From assembly GCA_964247055.1 (NCBI GenBank), contig OZ176054.1:12586001-12650000 (forward strand): DNA of 64,000 nucleotides. Reading direction: 5' to 3'. Below the pieces are notes generated by a model that ran no database searches, had not been told where the DNA came from, and saw only the letters and a list, made by a program, of their open reading frames with translations. The stretch's first letter is position 1. The number at the start of each line of letters is the position of its first letter. Below, one piece after another: positions 12,434-24,200 of this stretch. This DNA comes from Paragordius varius (taxonomy: Eukaryota > Nematomorpha). A program made the position numbers and the translations under genes.

Positions 12434-13409
12434 GATAGGAAAATGTATCAGGATTATGATGGTGCTTTTGAATTTGGCCCCCTAGTAGTGATTTTATAAA
12501 GTTCCTTACACTTTTGTGGTAACTGCTCTATGCCAAAAAATGATTAATCTGCGTTCATTTTTTCAGCTATATTTTTTTGGTAAATGCTTCATTCCAAAAA
12601 TATCACTAAATTATATCATACATTACATATAAAAAACAATATTTTTACCACAAATTTTGAAAATCTTCAATGTTTGAGCCCCTTCAAAATAAGCAGGTTC
12701 TCCTAAAATAAAGGCGAAAAGATAGAGATTACGCGCTAACTTTTTTAAATGTATCTAAATTTTCACATTAAATTTTGAAAAATACATATTTTGTCAAAAT
12801 TTTATAACAAAATTTTGGTGAAGCGGTTTTATGATCCATTACTTAAGAGTTTTAATTTGTAGATTTGTTTGCTTCAAAATTCGGGGAAGTTTTTATAATT
12901 TATAAGCATAAATACTACTAAATAATAGTTTATTTTATAATGCGAAGTAATATAAATGACCATCATCAAATTAATCTGAAAAAGTGTATTTAATATGTCT
13001 TAAAGAATTTCAAAATAGCGTAAAGTACGATCCTACAAAATGCTAAATATTTAGCAAAATATGCATTTTTGCAATTTTGATGGCAAAACCTAACATATCT
13101 TTATAAATTTTCCGCTCAATCTAGGCATCTTTGAGAAAATTAGCTATTTTAAACGGTTAGGCACACATTTAAAATTATTATAATATTGTTTAGCTTATGT
13201 GTAGATATATATTGTAATATTTTTTGGAAAGAAGCAGCATTTAGCTTTTACAAATTTTTTTTTATAAAATATAATGTTCGTTATTTTTGCAATTTAACGA
13301 TGCCAAGTTTCACCACAAAGTGCATATAACTCATATATATCACTAGTAGGTCCAAAATCAAAACTAAAGCCAAAAGTAACTTGAGATTCTTCAGATAAAT
13401 TTATCTATC
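12434..13409. repeat. Family F repeat (copy 1), about 1 kb
   Basis: The left end starts GATAGGAAAATGTATC and contains CACTTTTGTGGTAACTGCT about 90 bp in. The right end closes with CTATC. Internal landmarks (AAATATCACTAAA, CAATATTTTTA, GAGCCCC / TGGGCTCC) recur in the copies at 54835-55795 and 57681-63125. Inverted ends near 100 bp and the lack of any frame suggest a non-autonomous DNA transposon. This copy is diverged and its right end is approximate. Confidence 0.6.
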
Positions 13410-13799
13410 AGAATCAGTTATATACATATTTCACCAGCATTTTGAGATCCCTACTACCTCTCTGGGTTTGCCCAATGTATATAGTAGACCTCTTTTTTAA
13501 TATGTTTTTTTACTATTGCATCGCCACTAACAGCTTAACGTCGGTTTGTGAACATTACAAAAATAAAATGTTTTTTATAATTTTTTAAATATCTGTATTT
13601 GAAAAACTAACAAATTTCGAAGGTGTCAACAATTTTGGATTTTTTGATGCTTTATCTAAAAATTTAAAATTTAGTATGAATATTGTTTGCTTAAATATGA
13701 TATATTTTTTGATATTTTTATTATGTAACATTATAACTTTCATCAATATTTTCAATAAGTACAATATCAAATCTTGATTTTTAAATTTAAATTAGTTGG

Positions 13800-15679
13800 T
13801 TGTTATTTCTAAATCGTAAACGACTTTTTGGATATAGTTTTCACTATTGATTTCCACTTCTTTCTATCTTTTACCCGTATATTTAAATCATTCAATGTCA
13901 TCTTAGTCTCATCTTTTATCATGTCTAACCTCCTCATTGGTGGTCGGCCTCGTTTTCTCTGTCCTTCTACCTTACCAAACATTGTGTCTTTCTTTAGAGA
14001 TTAGATCGCATGACATGACCAAAATATGTTAACGTTATATTTAGAATTATCTCCAAGATATTTGTTTTTTATTTCTGTATTCATTTATTTTATATTTCCA
14101 GGTGTTTCCTAGTATCATAGGCCAGCAGCTCCTTTTAAAAGCCATGTCCAGCTCTCACAACCAAACGTGGCGACCGGAATATCAAAACAGTAGAATATTT
14201 TTTTTTGGTTTTAACCCCTAAGCTTTTGTGTTTTTAAATCTTTATTAATTTGGTCTCTCTACCCAATCCTACTCTCTTTCTGATGTCAGGAGTTGAAGAA
14301 CCATCCTCGGACATTATAGCACCCAGAAACGTTAATTGATTAACTACTTCTTTTTTCACTTCTTTCTCCCTTTTATCTTTACTTCAATATTTTTACCATC
14401 TAATTTTCTCATTATCGTTTCTGTGCGCATATTGAACAATAAGGGGATAAGCAACACCTTTGTCTGACTTCTTTCAAGATCGGTATGACCCCGCTGATAT
14501 TCTAATTCGCTCTTTGTTTTACATAGAGAGAACTAATCAATCTTTTTAAGTGGGACGATAACCTAGTAACTTTAATGCTTCCCACAAGGAGTCATAATTA
14601 TCGAATCAAAAGTGCATTTAATAAAACACATTGTGATTCTTCCTGAAATCTCTAGATCTTTATCCTTCTCATGTTGCATATATGGTTTCTTGTGCTTTTT
14701 GCCTTCATAAATTTGGCCTGATTTTTTGGTCATGACCTTAATAGTCTGGCTAATAAGAGTTATGTTACGGTAGTTTTCGTACTGGAGTACAACCTATTTT
14801 GTATATTGGGAGATACAGATGATATCCAGTCTTGTGGCCACTTACAAGTTTCCCACACTTTTGGCTTGACTTGTGTAACGTTTCTGAAAAAATAGCTTAT
14901 ATGAACTCTATTGGAATATTGTCTAATCTCATCGCTTTGTTAAGATTTTGTTATTGCCAATTCAACCTTTTGTGTATCTGGATAGCGTTCTTCCTCTTTA
15001 ATTGTGATCCTTTTTCTTGAGGGGCCTGATAAGTTTTGGGTGCATTCCCCCTATCTTTCTCGTACTTCTGTTTGTTTGCACAATATGGTGTCACTTTCTT
15101 TTGGAATTTGGGATGATATATGGGATTTGCGAATCATTTGCTTCAGTCTCTGGATAATTCGCTGCATTAATCTTTTTATTATATATTTTTTAGGCATTGT
15201 TTATTAAGAAAGTCTTAGTAATCCTTCCTTGTTTGTCGTTGAAATTATTTGTTATATATTTAAACCATATTATTATCCCCCCTTGATTGAGCTTTTCTTT
15301 GCTTCTCTCCTATTTCTTAACGACATCCATTTATTATCTTTCCTCTATACCCTTTGCTTTTTTTCCTTTATCACCTCATTAATAACATCTTCATCGTTAC
15401 CCATAGTTGCTCAGAACTACATTCATTATCTAATCTATCTAATCGATCTTTTGTTTTTGATCTAAAATATTTAAAATGTTCCGGGTTATATCTGCATGTC
15501 TAACATTTTTTAATTGTTTAAATCCATGATGGCTAGAGCAATCACTGCTTTTGCTTCTTTTTGTATTGAGCATGGAGCTTTTCCATTTTTGTGTACACAT
15601 TATATCGATTTGATATTTGTATTTGCCGCATAGAGAGGTCCATGTGCATAGCCGCCTATTGCGTTGTGAAAACCATGTG
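13800..15679 (-). pseudogene. LINE reverse-transcriptase region, copy 1
   Basis: The parallel sequence at 41120-43150 codes for RT in clearer form. Here the same order is visible in broken frames: the C-terminal DRRKW...ISKKSF tail at the left, then the YGCESW region, the finger-palm segment near 14560-14700, and the linker toward the endonuclease. Plus-strand frames in this interval (for example 14832-15465) are shadows of it. The enzyme would copy LINE RNA at a nicked target. Confidence 0.7.
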
Positions 15680-15973
15680 TGTTATGCAAATCTGAAAGAT
15701 ATACTTTATTTTTATATCATAATTTTCTGTTACATGCAAATGTGAAATACATACCTTGGTTATATATAATAACTTTCACCCTTATTTGAATTGTATTATT
15801 TTCTATATTTTTTGTGTTATATGTAAATATATAACCTTTGTTACTTGGAATTTTATTGATATAATGCAAATCATGGACAGTTAAAATTGCTATATATACA
15901 CCTTAAAAAACCAAATAAAAAGTTCAGTTCATTTCACATTTCGTTTATTATCTCTTTATCCTACAAGTTAACA
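15680..15973 (+). repeat. Left (5') LTR of the 15.7-kb element
   Basis: 294 bp, TG...CA ends, direct repeat of 16891-17184 with no difference noticed. Confidence 0.88.
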
Positions 15974-16890
15974 ACTGGTGGCCAAGACGAGTATCGAACT
16001 AATCTAACAACTAATCTAACACAACAGTGGAACCTCCGGGTTCCAAACTCGGATGGGGAGTTAGAGTCCAAAGTTCCACAACCATGACAATGTCAATTGC
16101 CAATATCACCAGCATGTCCAGTAAAAAATTTAATGATAATACCAATTAGAACAATGGTAATAATTTTTCGACAACAATCAACCTCTGACACATTCGCGCA
16201 AGGGTTATGGGAGTGTTCATGGGCCAAACAAATGTCCCGCCTGGAACCGCAATTGCAAATGCGGAAAACCCAACCACTTCGCTAATGTAGATCAAACTGC
16301 CAAAAAAATGTTCAACCGCCATTGCACTGAAAGCGAACGGGCTAATAATCTATAGAAACTTTGAAATCATTATCAACAAATGGCTGGGGAGGACTCCCAC
16401 ATCATTCAACAATTGATGGATGGGTAAGTAAGATTGGCGCGGACAAACTTGTAATAAGATTGATCGGTAAGACGCCTACCTCCCCAGGCCGAGTTAAAGC
16501 TACACCTAGACGATTTCAACAATAAGAGTATGTGTCAGTTACAAAAGGACACTGTTTAGATTCGTTACAGCGCCCATAGTATATCAGTGCGCCTGGACCA
16601 GTTTCAAAGGAATGGTCTAGGGTGGCAGGCAGAGATCAAAGGAAACACGTCGACACACATAACATAGAATGTTATCTTTCAAACTAAGATTCGTCGACAC
16701 ACCCACGACACCGGTCACTCAAACAATAGTAATGATAATGATCACGACAATAACACCAATATTAATGGTAACATTATTGATAATAATAACATAATAGCAA
16801 TAATGACAATATCAATGAAAATCCGCACGAGCGTCGTTACCCCGAGAGAATTCGGCGGAAGCCGGTCCGGTTCTCTTAAGGGGGAAGTGA

Positions 16891-17184
16891 TGTTATGCAA
16901 ATCTGAAAGATATACTTTATTTTTATATCATAATTTTCTGTTACATGCAAATGTGAAATACATACCTTGGTTATATATAATAACTTTCACCCTTATTTGA
17001 ATTGTATTATTTTCTATATTTTTTGTGTTATATGTAAATATATAACCTTTGTTACTTGGAATTTTATTGATATAATGCAAATCATGGACAGTTAAAATTG
17101 CTATATATACACCTTAAAAAACCAAATAAAAAGTTCAGTTCATTTCACATTTCGTTTATTATCTCTTTATCCTACAAGTTAACA
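16891..17184 (+). repeat. Right (3') LTR of the 15.7-kb element
   Basis: 294 bp direct repeat of the left LTR, preceded by a polypurine tract (AAGGGGGAAG). Confidence 0.88.
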
Positions 17185-17642
17185 GTTGTTTATCATCATC
17201 TAGTTTTCCTGGCAAAAATTGATCAATGCCTGCCAGCCTCGTTTCGTTCTCCCAATCCATATGGCCCGACTATTTGATTTACTCTACCAACTTTGCTGTT
17301 CCACAATCAGCACCTATGACAACCATAGTTTTTTCTTTGTATGATTCAAAACTATTTGCAGCTCTGCATAAAAATCCTCTATGTCTTTATTAGTATGTTA
17401 ATTTAAGTGGCGTAGCATTCAATCTTATACTCATAATTCTGGGTTTATGTGTGTATAACTAACGAGATTTTCATTCCATTTGAAACGCCTTCTGATTTTT
17501 GGTCATTTCTCCCCGATCTTAACAATGTATACGTTTTGTACTTTTGCGCTACCTTTTGCTTAATCTCCGTTAAACCCAGTATATATAGGTTCCATCTTTC
17601 CATTTCTCTCTTATTATAACCTGTTTGGTGTCTGTTACGCAC

Positions 17643-18952
17643 AAAAAGAACAAATAATTTTAAATGTGTCAGGATAGTTTATTTAACAAACATTAAGTTG
17701 GCATTAGAGAAGCTACAAGTTAAATCAAAAAACCCTAAAGTGGAACGAAAATTATGTTGAGAATCTGTTTTTTTATGACTGTTAAAAATACACGAGTACT
17801 TAGAATATCTGCGTTGATGTTTAATTTTTTAACATAAAAAAATCTATTCAAAATGGGTATTTTATTAAAATTACACTTAAAATGTGTAGTCTGTCTTTTA
17901 TATAAGAGGATTAGGCATTATCTTATAAAGTTTAAATGTTTCTTTCCCCAGTGGATAAAATATTTTTAAACTTGGTGATTAACTGTAGTTGACCTATCAA
18001 GTATATAAATTTAAATAAATAAAACCGACCTTTTTAAAAATAACTTTTTAAATGATTCTAAGGTCAAATAAATTTATAATGGTAAATACTGTCCTATTAG
18101 AAGTTTCCATCTTTTGGAGATATACACGATTAAATCAATACTCTAATGCGAAAATATTCCCTTTACTTTAAAAAGTTGAGATGCACATGACATAGAGATA
18201 TTCGTATACTGCTTTTCTATAAAAAAAACAACATCTTGACTCAAAAATAGTTACTGCATACTGGTATGGAAAAAACCTAACTGTTATCTTGAATATAATG
18301 TGGGAATTTTTTTCTATGGTATTAACAATCAAAATTAAGGATTTGGAGTTTATATATATTAGTTGGCATCCTCATAAATTTGTATTTTTAGTATCTAAAA
18401 CTGTTTTTCGTTTGACCACATAGTTTTTATTATTCATAATATATAACATGAATGATTTATTAATTATTCAAATATGTTCATTTATCATAAAAATTAGATG
18501 GGATGATTGGCTGTCCTCAAAGTTGAGGTAAATTGGTTATAATTATCACAGTCACGAGTTATATTTTCGTATCTTTGGGCTAAGTTGTGTAAAATAGATA
18601 TAGCATATGTGATATATTGAAAAAATATTTCTGATATTTACCTAAAATATTTAGGTTGCGTCTTTCTAAAACATGAGACATGCATATTATGAAAATAAAA
18701 TTTTAACAATTTTTGAATTGGGCTCACTTTATACTTGGTTAAGCACCAAAAATAAGCAAATTCTGAAATAATTGGACCAAAACTATGATACTTATAAGCA
18801 AAAGATGTAACATAAATATTAACTATTGTGACCTTTTCAATTATTATTAGATAAGGATTAGCCTGGGTTGTTTTACATATATTTTTAATGTATATATATA
18901 TAAGACCTAAGACAAATGACGACTTTGAACTTCTAAAAGGTCTTTTTGTAAA
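17643..18952. other. No gene seen; AT-rich sequence
   Basis: Nothing was recognised between the LINE 5' boundary and the next MITE apart from a short TA run near 18890. Confidence 0.4.
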
Positions 18953-19213
18953 CAGAGGCGTAGCTAGAGGGTGGAAAAGTAGGCTGATGAGCCGGGCGCT
19001 ATAGTTAAAGGGGCTCTGGATTTTAAAATTTTTTTAATTTTATTTAAAATAGGTATTTAAAAGTTATTATTTTTATACATAAAAAAATCACCCATTTATG
19101 AGTAGTCATGACCACGGTTTAAATTTGATATTTTTTTAATATCCAAGGAATCGCATTGAGGAAGGGGGGGGCATCACGGATTAATGCTCCGGGCGTCAGA
19201 AGCTAAGCCTCTA
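18953..19213. mobile_element. Family I hAT-like MITE, 261 bp (copy 1)
   Basis: The left end is CAGAGGCGTAGCTAG and the right end is AGCTAAGCCTCTA. The flanking 8-mers TTTGTAAA and TGTGTAAG agree at 6 of 8 positions. The core (TAGGTATTTAAAAGTTATTA and CACCCATTTATGAGTAG) reappears inverted at 63260-63494, which defines the family. Non-coding. Confidence 0.75.
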
Positions 19214-19854
19214 TGTGTAAGCATGATGGCAGGTAAATCAACATTATAAAAGACGATGGATTCCCTTTTTTCAGATCAAGCACATTTTAAAAAACTATTT
19301 TTGGTTAGTACGTTAGACAGTACTATTAAATATAGTTTTGCCTCACTACCATGGGTGCAGATTATATTTAGTATACAATTTTTTAAGAATGTACTTAATG
19401 TTTAACTTGACAGACAATTTATATTGCTAAATTTATAAAAGTCTATAAGAAAATTTAGTTTTAATCAAGCTTACAAAAACGTACCTGTAAATTAACACGC
19501 CTTTAATCACTACTTCAAATTGATTAGCCATTCGACAACTATTTTAAAAAGTAAGAAAATCAATCTTTTTACATTTGCCACCTACAACATATTAATATCT
19601 AAACAATATTTAAATTCCAATTTTATTACTGCATCTATCTATCATTAACGGCTGTTTTCACCCGTTACAAAACTAATTTCTTAATAATTTTTGGGTGAAA
19701 TTTGCGCTTAAATAATAAATATCCTTAGATTAAAAGCTTCAATACCATGTGTGATTTTTTAATTTTGGTGGATGTCCATCGTAATTTATAGGCAAAATAA
19801 GTAAAGATCCATCTTTTATAACAACACCAAATGTATTATATAAACTTAAGATAA
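19214..19854. other. No gene seen; AT-rich sequence
   Basis: No feature was recognised in this spacer. Confidence 0.4.
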
Positions 19855-20143
19855 TACATTATAAATTAAAATTATACGGACAAAAAGTAAAAAATATATA
19901 GACAAATATTTTTTTCTAAAAGATAACCATACTTTTGTAAAACCTTCATGTTTCTCATATAAGACATATAATTGTAAAATATAGAATCGAATTGTGTTAG
20001 TATTATATATCTCTATCTCACACTCATTTAAAACAATGAATTATATTGATATAATCTAAATTTAAAAAGTATGGTTGTCTTTTAGAAAAAAATATTTGTC
20101 TTTATATTTTTACATTTTTTCCGTATAATATCAGTTTTTACTG
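19855..20143. mobile_element. Family E MITE (copy 2)
   Basis: The inverted arms contain TTATACGGACAAAAAGT and GACAAATATTTTTTTCTAAA on the left, with their complements on the right. The right end TTTTTACTG is followed by TA. The left tip is eroded, so its boundary is approximate. Confidence 0.65.
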
Positions 20144-20241
20144 TAATTACCAATGGGAATGTGTATCTCATTAACTATATTATATAATATATAAATTAAT
20201 CTTTGTTAAATTCAAATTACGTAAAAAAAACTTGATAATTA

Positions 20242-20427
20242 CAGAGTATGCATTTTAATGGTTGCTTATTGCATATTTTAATTGTGCAATTTGCAACTCT
20301 ACAGTAGTGTATGGAAAAAACAACCAAATGTTAAATAAACAATTATTTCCTTTCTTTTTTCCATATACTATTGTGTTACGAATTGCCTTACTATAGTGTG
20401 AAATAATCAACCATAAAATGCATACTG
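20242..20427. mobile_element. Family D MITE (copy 1), 186 bp
   Basis: The ends CAGAGTATGCATTTTAATGG and (reversed) CAGTATGCATTTTATGGTTG are flanked by TA. An inner inverted pair (AGTGTATGGAAAAAAC / GTTTTTTCCATAC type) gives a second hairpin. Related copies lie near 25940-26101 and 38594-38758. Non-coding. Confidence 0.75.
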
Positions 20428-20614
20428 TAAAAGTAATATTCATTCTTTATGTAATGATTGAATGGCATAAATCTATCGCTGTTTAACGTACTATATTTAA
20501 GATTACGTAACTTTTAACTATTTTACCAAGTATGTGTTACTTGAAGGTTTTTATATGACAGTGTTGAGATCACACACATCCTAAAAATTAATTCGTATTT
20601 TTATTTTTCTATAT

Positions 20615-20928
20615 ACATTTACACCCCAAATTTACCCTTGAACAATTCAAATTCGCCTATATTAATTTTTAATATTGTTAAAAATCATTTTGTTTTAAAT
20701 TAAAATAATACTGAAAAAATACAAAACTAAGCCGTAAAGATGTCCTTGAACACTTCAAGTTGGTGAGTTGAAGATTTCAAGGGCCTAAAAAAATTTAAAT
20801 ATATATATATTCATTTAAAAAAAATAATTTTAGTCAAAAACGACCTTTTTAAACTAATTTTTTTTCAATTTAAAAAATTATTAACTTTTAAATATTTTTA
20901 AAGAGAAATTGTAAATAATAGCCTAGAA

Positions 20929-20968
<40 letters not shown>

Positions 20969-21329
20969 AATTAGGTGTTAAAAATATCTAAATTAAAGAA
21001 ATTAATAAAGATATACGGTTCCTGATGATTAGAAGTTGATAATTTAAAATTTATGTTAGTTATAGAAAATAGCTTACAAAGGATAAAATAGATCAATAAT
21101 ACACGATTTGATTGATAAAAGTTAAAAACAAAACAAAATAGTTAAATGACCAACTTGTGTTAGAACTTTAAGTGTTCAAGGCACTTTTAAACTGCAAATG
21201 GTATCTTTACTGATTTATAAATAGCCCGAAAATATATAATTTATTTTTTGGGTGAATTTAAATTGTTCAAGGAATTCGAATTGTAGGGTAAATTTTGGTT
21301 ATTCAATGGTAAATTTAAATTGTAATTGG
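20615..21329. mobile_element. Family B MITE (B2), interrupted by a family A MITE
   Basis: The left end holds ATTTACA plus a TTGAACAATTCAAATTCGCC unit. The right end holds GGGTGAATTTAAATTGTTCAA-type units and TGTAATTGGCATA. The usual B core (TTTAAATTAAAATAATACTG, CCGTAAAGAT) is split by the family A copy at 20741-21202, after which the B core resumes at TATAAATAGCCCGAAAA. Confidence 0.75.
20741..21202. mobile_element. Family A MITE (A1), nested in B2
   Basis: The left side starts at TGTCCTTGAACACTTCAAGT; the right side ends AAGTGTTCAAGGCACT...GCAAATGGT. Fewer 21-bp units remain than in the copy at 24201-24811. A (TA)n run of about 33 bp lies at 20932-20964 within it. Confidence 0.7.
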
Positions 21330-21778
21330 CATACTTTATGACATCCAATATTTTCATATTTGCATGAGCCATAAATATAGTATTTATGCGTAAATTTGAT
21401 CACCCCGTTTTAGAAAATTCGAAAAAAGGTATTTGCATTTAAGACGATAAAGCCCAAAGTTGTGTTTAAACGAAAAAACTATGAATAAATAAGCTTTAAT
21501 TGTATTAATTAACAGATTAAATATTTAGCTTAGGTATTTAACAATGCTAAATATATAAATAAAAATGATAAGATTTGAATGTATTAAGTAGAGGTTTGTA
21601 GCTTATCACTGCTCATCACAAATTAGAGAATAATATTTCAGTACACTGTGGAATTAATTATATGATTTTTTACTATTAAATTTAAAATAAAATTCTTATT
21701 TCTTTAAGATAAAATATAATTAACTTAGCGATATCGAAACTTTACAAACACTTTTTTGTATCATTACTAAATAGCAAA

Positions 21779-22308
21779 ACTAGTATGATTCAAATTGGGG
21801 TATCTAAATACCCCAGACTAAATTTTAGTTGGGATTTTTAAAAAACTACTGAAGGAAACGGTCCCAATTTTTTATGCTTCTATCCTAATAAAAATTAAAA
21901 TATGCCAAAATTACTTCGACGCCATTTTTATTTTACATAATTTTTGCAAAATATCGTCTTCATTTAATTTTAAGGGTAAAATTAAAGCTAATTTTTTTAT
22001 TTAAATTACATCTAAAATTGATAGAAATAGACAAAGCGGTTTATTTTGTATTATTTTTCAATTTATCTATTACATGTCGCGTTGACTAAATTTTTACCTT
22101 TCGGTTTTAGCTTAAAATAAGTAATATCAAGTATTTTTGAATTTTTTTTATATATTTCAGTTTATTTATGTTATAAAAGTGCAAAATTTTGCCATGGTTT
22201 CGATTCCTTCCATATTTTTTAAAGTATTTAATTTTAAACAGGCCTGGGGTATTTAACTACCCCAATGAATCGAAGGACTTAAATGAATGTGTTGTATTCA
22301 AGTGTTAA
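21779..22308. mobile_element. Family C MITE (C2)
   Basis: The left end carries GATTCAAATTGGGGTATCTA followed by AATACCCCAG, a self-complementary hairpin. The right end carries CCTGGGGTATTTAACTACCCC, the same kind of hairpin, then GAATCGAAG and a tail ending AAGTGTTAA. The copy at 28632-29018 is a shorter relative. Non-coding; transposon class unclear. Confidence 0.7.
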
Positions 22309-22803
22309 GAGCCCGTCCACAGTTGTTAGTAAAACGATCAGCATAAAAAATGGTAATGATTTATCTTTTTTTGAAAAAGAGCCGAACATTAGTTGTAATT
22401 AATTCCAAATGCATTGTAATCTCCTAAAAAATGTATATGAAAAAATACGGAATCATGTATGCTATAAAATTAGACACTTGAATATTTTAGTTAATTTTTA
22501 AGGAAAGACATCATTTATCAGTAATTTTTTAAATGTTGTTTAGTGTTAAAGACTAGTTTTTATATTATAGGAATATTGCTAAGTACGATATTTAAATGAA
22601 TTGAATTGACATAATCATATATACGGAAATTTACCTCCAATCGTGCTATCTAAATTAAATATATATATATATATATAATAGCAAAAATAGACATAATCAA
22701 GGGTTATATCATCAAAAATACATAATTTACATGGATGAATGTAACAGCTAATAATGGTCTTTTGATTTTTAATCAAGAGTCATTTAGGGAAAAAGATCTA
22801 AAT

Positions 22804-23095
22804 CAGTGGTTCCCAACCTTTTTTGTCCGCGCCCCACCAAATTAAAAAATAAAATACTGCCCCCCCCCTCCCCTTTGAAAAAAATGCAAATGCAAAACTT
22901 ATTATAATATTTGAAAATCATGACCAATGAGCTCCTTCATCTGCGATTTCTGAAATATTTTCTGCATAGCGGGGACAAATATTGATAATTTGGTGAGATC
23001 CTTATTAAACTAAAATTTTTCAAGTTGTATTTTATAAGTTAATACTATAAATTTTTCGCGCCTTCCTCCCTAGATTTTTCTGCGCCTGCCTTTTA
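22804..23095. mobile_element. hAT-like fragment with one recognisable end
   Basis: It begins CAGTGGTTCCCAACCTTTTT, a terminal sequence widespread in hAT families, followed by a C-rich block. The opposite end was not found, so the right limit is approximate and the copy is probably truncated. Confidence 0.55.
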
Positions 23096-23687
23096 GGAGC
23101 CAATGATTTGAAGTTTTCTGCTGATTCCTACACAAAATTTGGCAAAATTGGCCCATTTTAATAATTTTTTTATCAGACACATAGTTACATTTTTATTGTT
23201 TCACACTATAGTTTTGAAAAATATATTGTTTTAAAAAGTTAATTAATTCAAAATTTAATTATCAAATATGGTTACCGACTCATCTCAATAGATTCTAAAA
23301 TGTGCCAGGTTTCTCCAAATACAAAAAGATCATATGCTACTGACATAAATTTTTTTGAAATAATTGTGTTGGTCACGTTTGATTTGAATTATAATGTATA
23401 CGATAAAAAACACTTTTTTTATTCTCGATAAACACATTTCTTATACTATTATATGTTTTAGAATATAAATTGGTTCGAGTTTGAATATGGGTTGAATATA
23501 AATTTTAAGCATAATTTATAATATTATTGAAGTACAAATTAAGTTTTGAACAAAGTATAAATTTAAGACTTTTGGATGTCATAATCTAGCACTTAAATAT
23601 TGCGTCCGCATTTTTATAAAACGAACACCTAACATTAAAGTGCTAGGATTAGAGGTTATCAAAATAGTCATGAAATCTACTCGTATA

Positions 23688-24055
23688 CAGGGGCGTACCG
23701 AGGGGGGCAAGGGGATGCATCATGCACCGGGCGCCGTTATTTAGGGGCGCCTTGATTTTTTAAAAATTTTAATTATGCAAAATTAATAAATACTTTCAAA
23801 TGAGGGTAATAATCCCTATAATATATACTATATTATTCACCTAATTAGTACTATTGAATAAATTTAGTATCATATAAACATATATATTTAATAGATTTAA
23901 AATTTATATGACTGTGCTGTCTTATCAATGGTGTTAAGGTTACAACGTTGGTATTATTTTTTACTAAATTGTTATATTGGCTTTTAAAAATAAGGGGGGA
24001 GGGGAGCCATAAAAGTTTTATGCCCCGGGCGCCGCAAATGCTCGGTACGCCACTG
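23688..24055. mobile_element. hAT-like MITE with perfect 8-bp target duplication
   Basis: The ends CAGGGGCGTACCGAG and (reversed) CAGTGGCGTACCGAG enclose 368 bp with inner inverted blocks containing CGGGCGCC on both sides. The flanks are CTCGTATA on each side, identical, so the insertion is fairly recent or well preserved. Non-coding. Confidence 0.88.
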
Positions 24056-24200
24056 CTCGTATAGACACATTATGTCACACGTGAGCAGCCAATTTAGGTA
24101 TCATCTGTATATCTCCCTATATACGAAACAAAGTGCTGTATTACAGTGTTAAAACTAAAACATAGCATCTATCAGCCAGCTAATAAGGTCATGCAAATAT

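Larger units (their letters stand above)
15680..17184 (+). mobile_element. Short LTR retrotransposon (Ty3/gypsy derivative), fossil
   Basis: Two 294-bp LTRs (15680-15973 and 16891-17184) begin TGTTATGC and end GTTAACA. They look identical by eye, which points to a recent insertion. A purine tract just before the right LTR sets plus-strand orientation. The internal part is only about 0.9 kb. It keeps a gag remnant with a CCHC-type zinc-knuckle segment near 16185-16300 and an AAT-rich low-complexity run near 16720-16820; no pol was seen. It is a non-autonomous deletion form, broken. It sits in the LINE at 13794-17642. A clean target duplication was not seen. Confidence 0.85.
13794..17642 (-). 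mobile_element. RTE-type LINE, copy 1, 5'-truncated, holding an LTR insertion
   Basis: The 3' end on the left (AAATCGTAAACGACTTTTTG) matches the copy at 41113-44165, and the two run in parallel through the reverse transcriptase and endonuclease. The minus strand near 17445-17642 gives the endonuclease segment LYILGLTEIKQK. The element is 5'-truncated relative to the 41-kb copy, which has more sequence upstream of the endonuclease. Many stops and indels make it non-functional, and it is more decayed than the 41-kb copy. It is interrupted at 15680-17184 by a small LTR element. Confidence 0.8.

Noticed and set aside
14832-15465. Run of hydrophobic plus-strand frames resembling membrane proteins
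   Set aside because: They are antisense shadows of the LINE reverse-transcriptase relic read on the minus strand.
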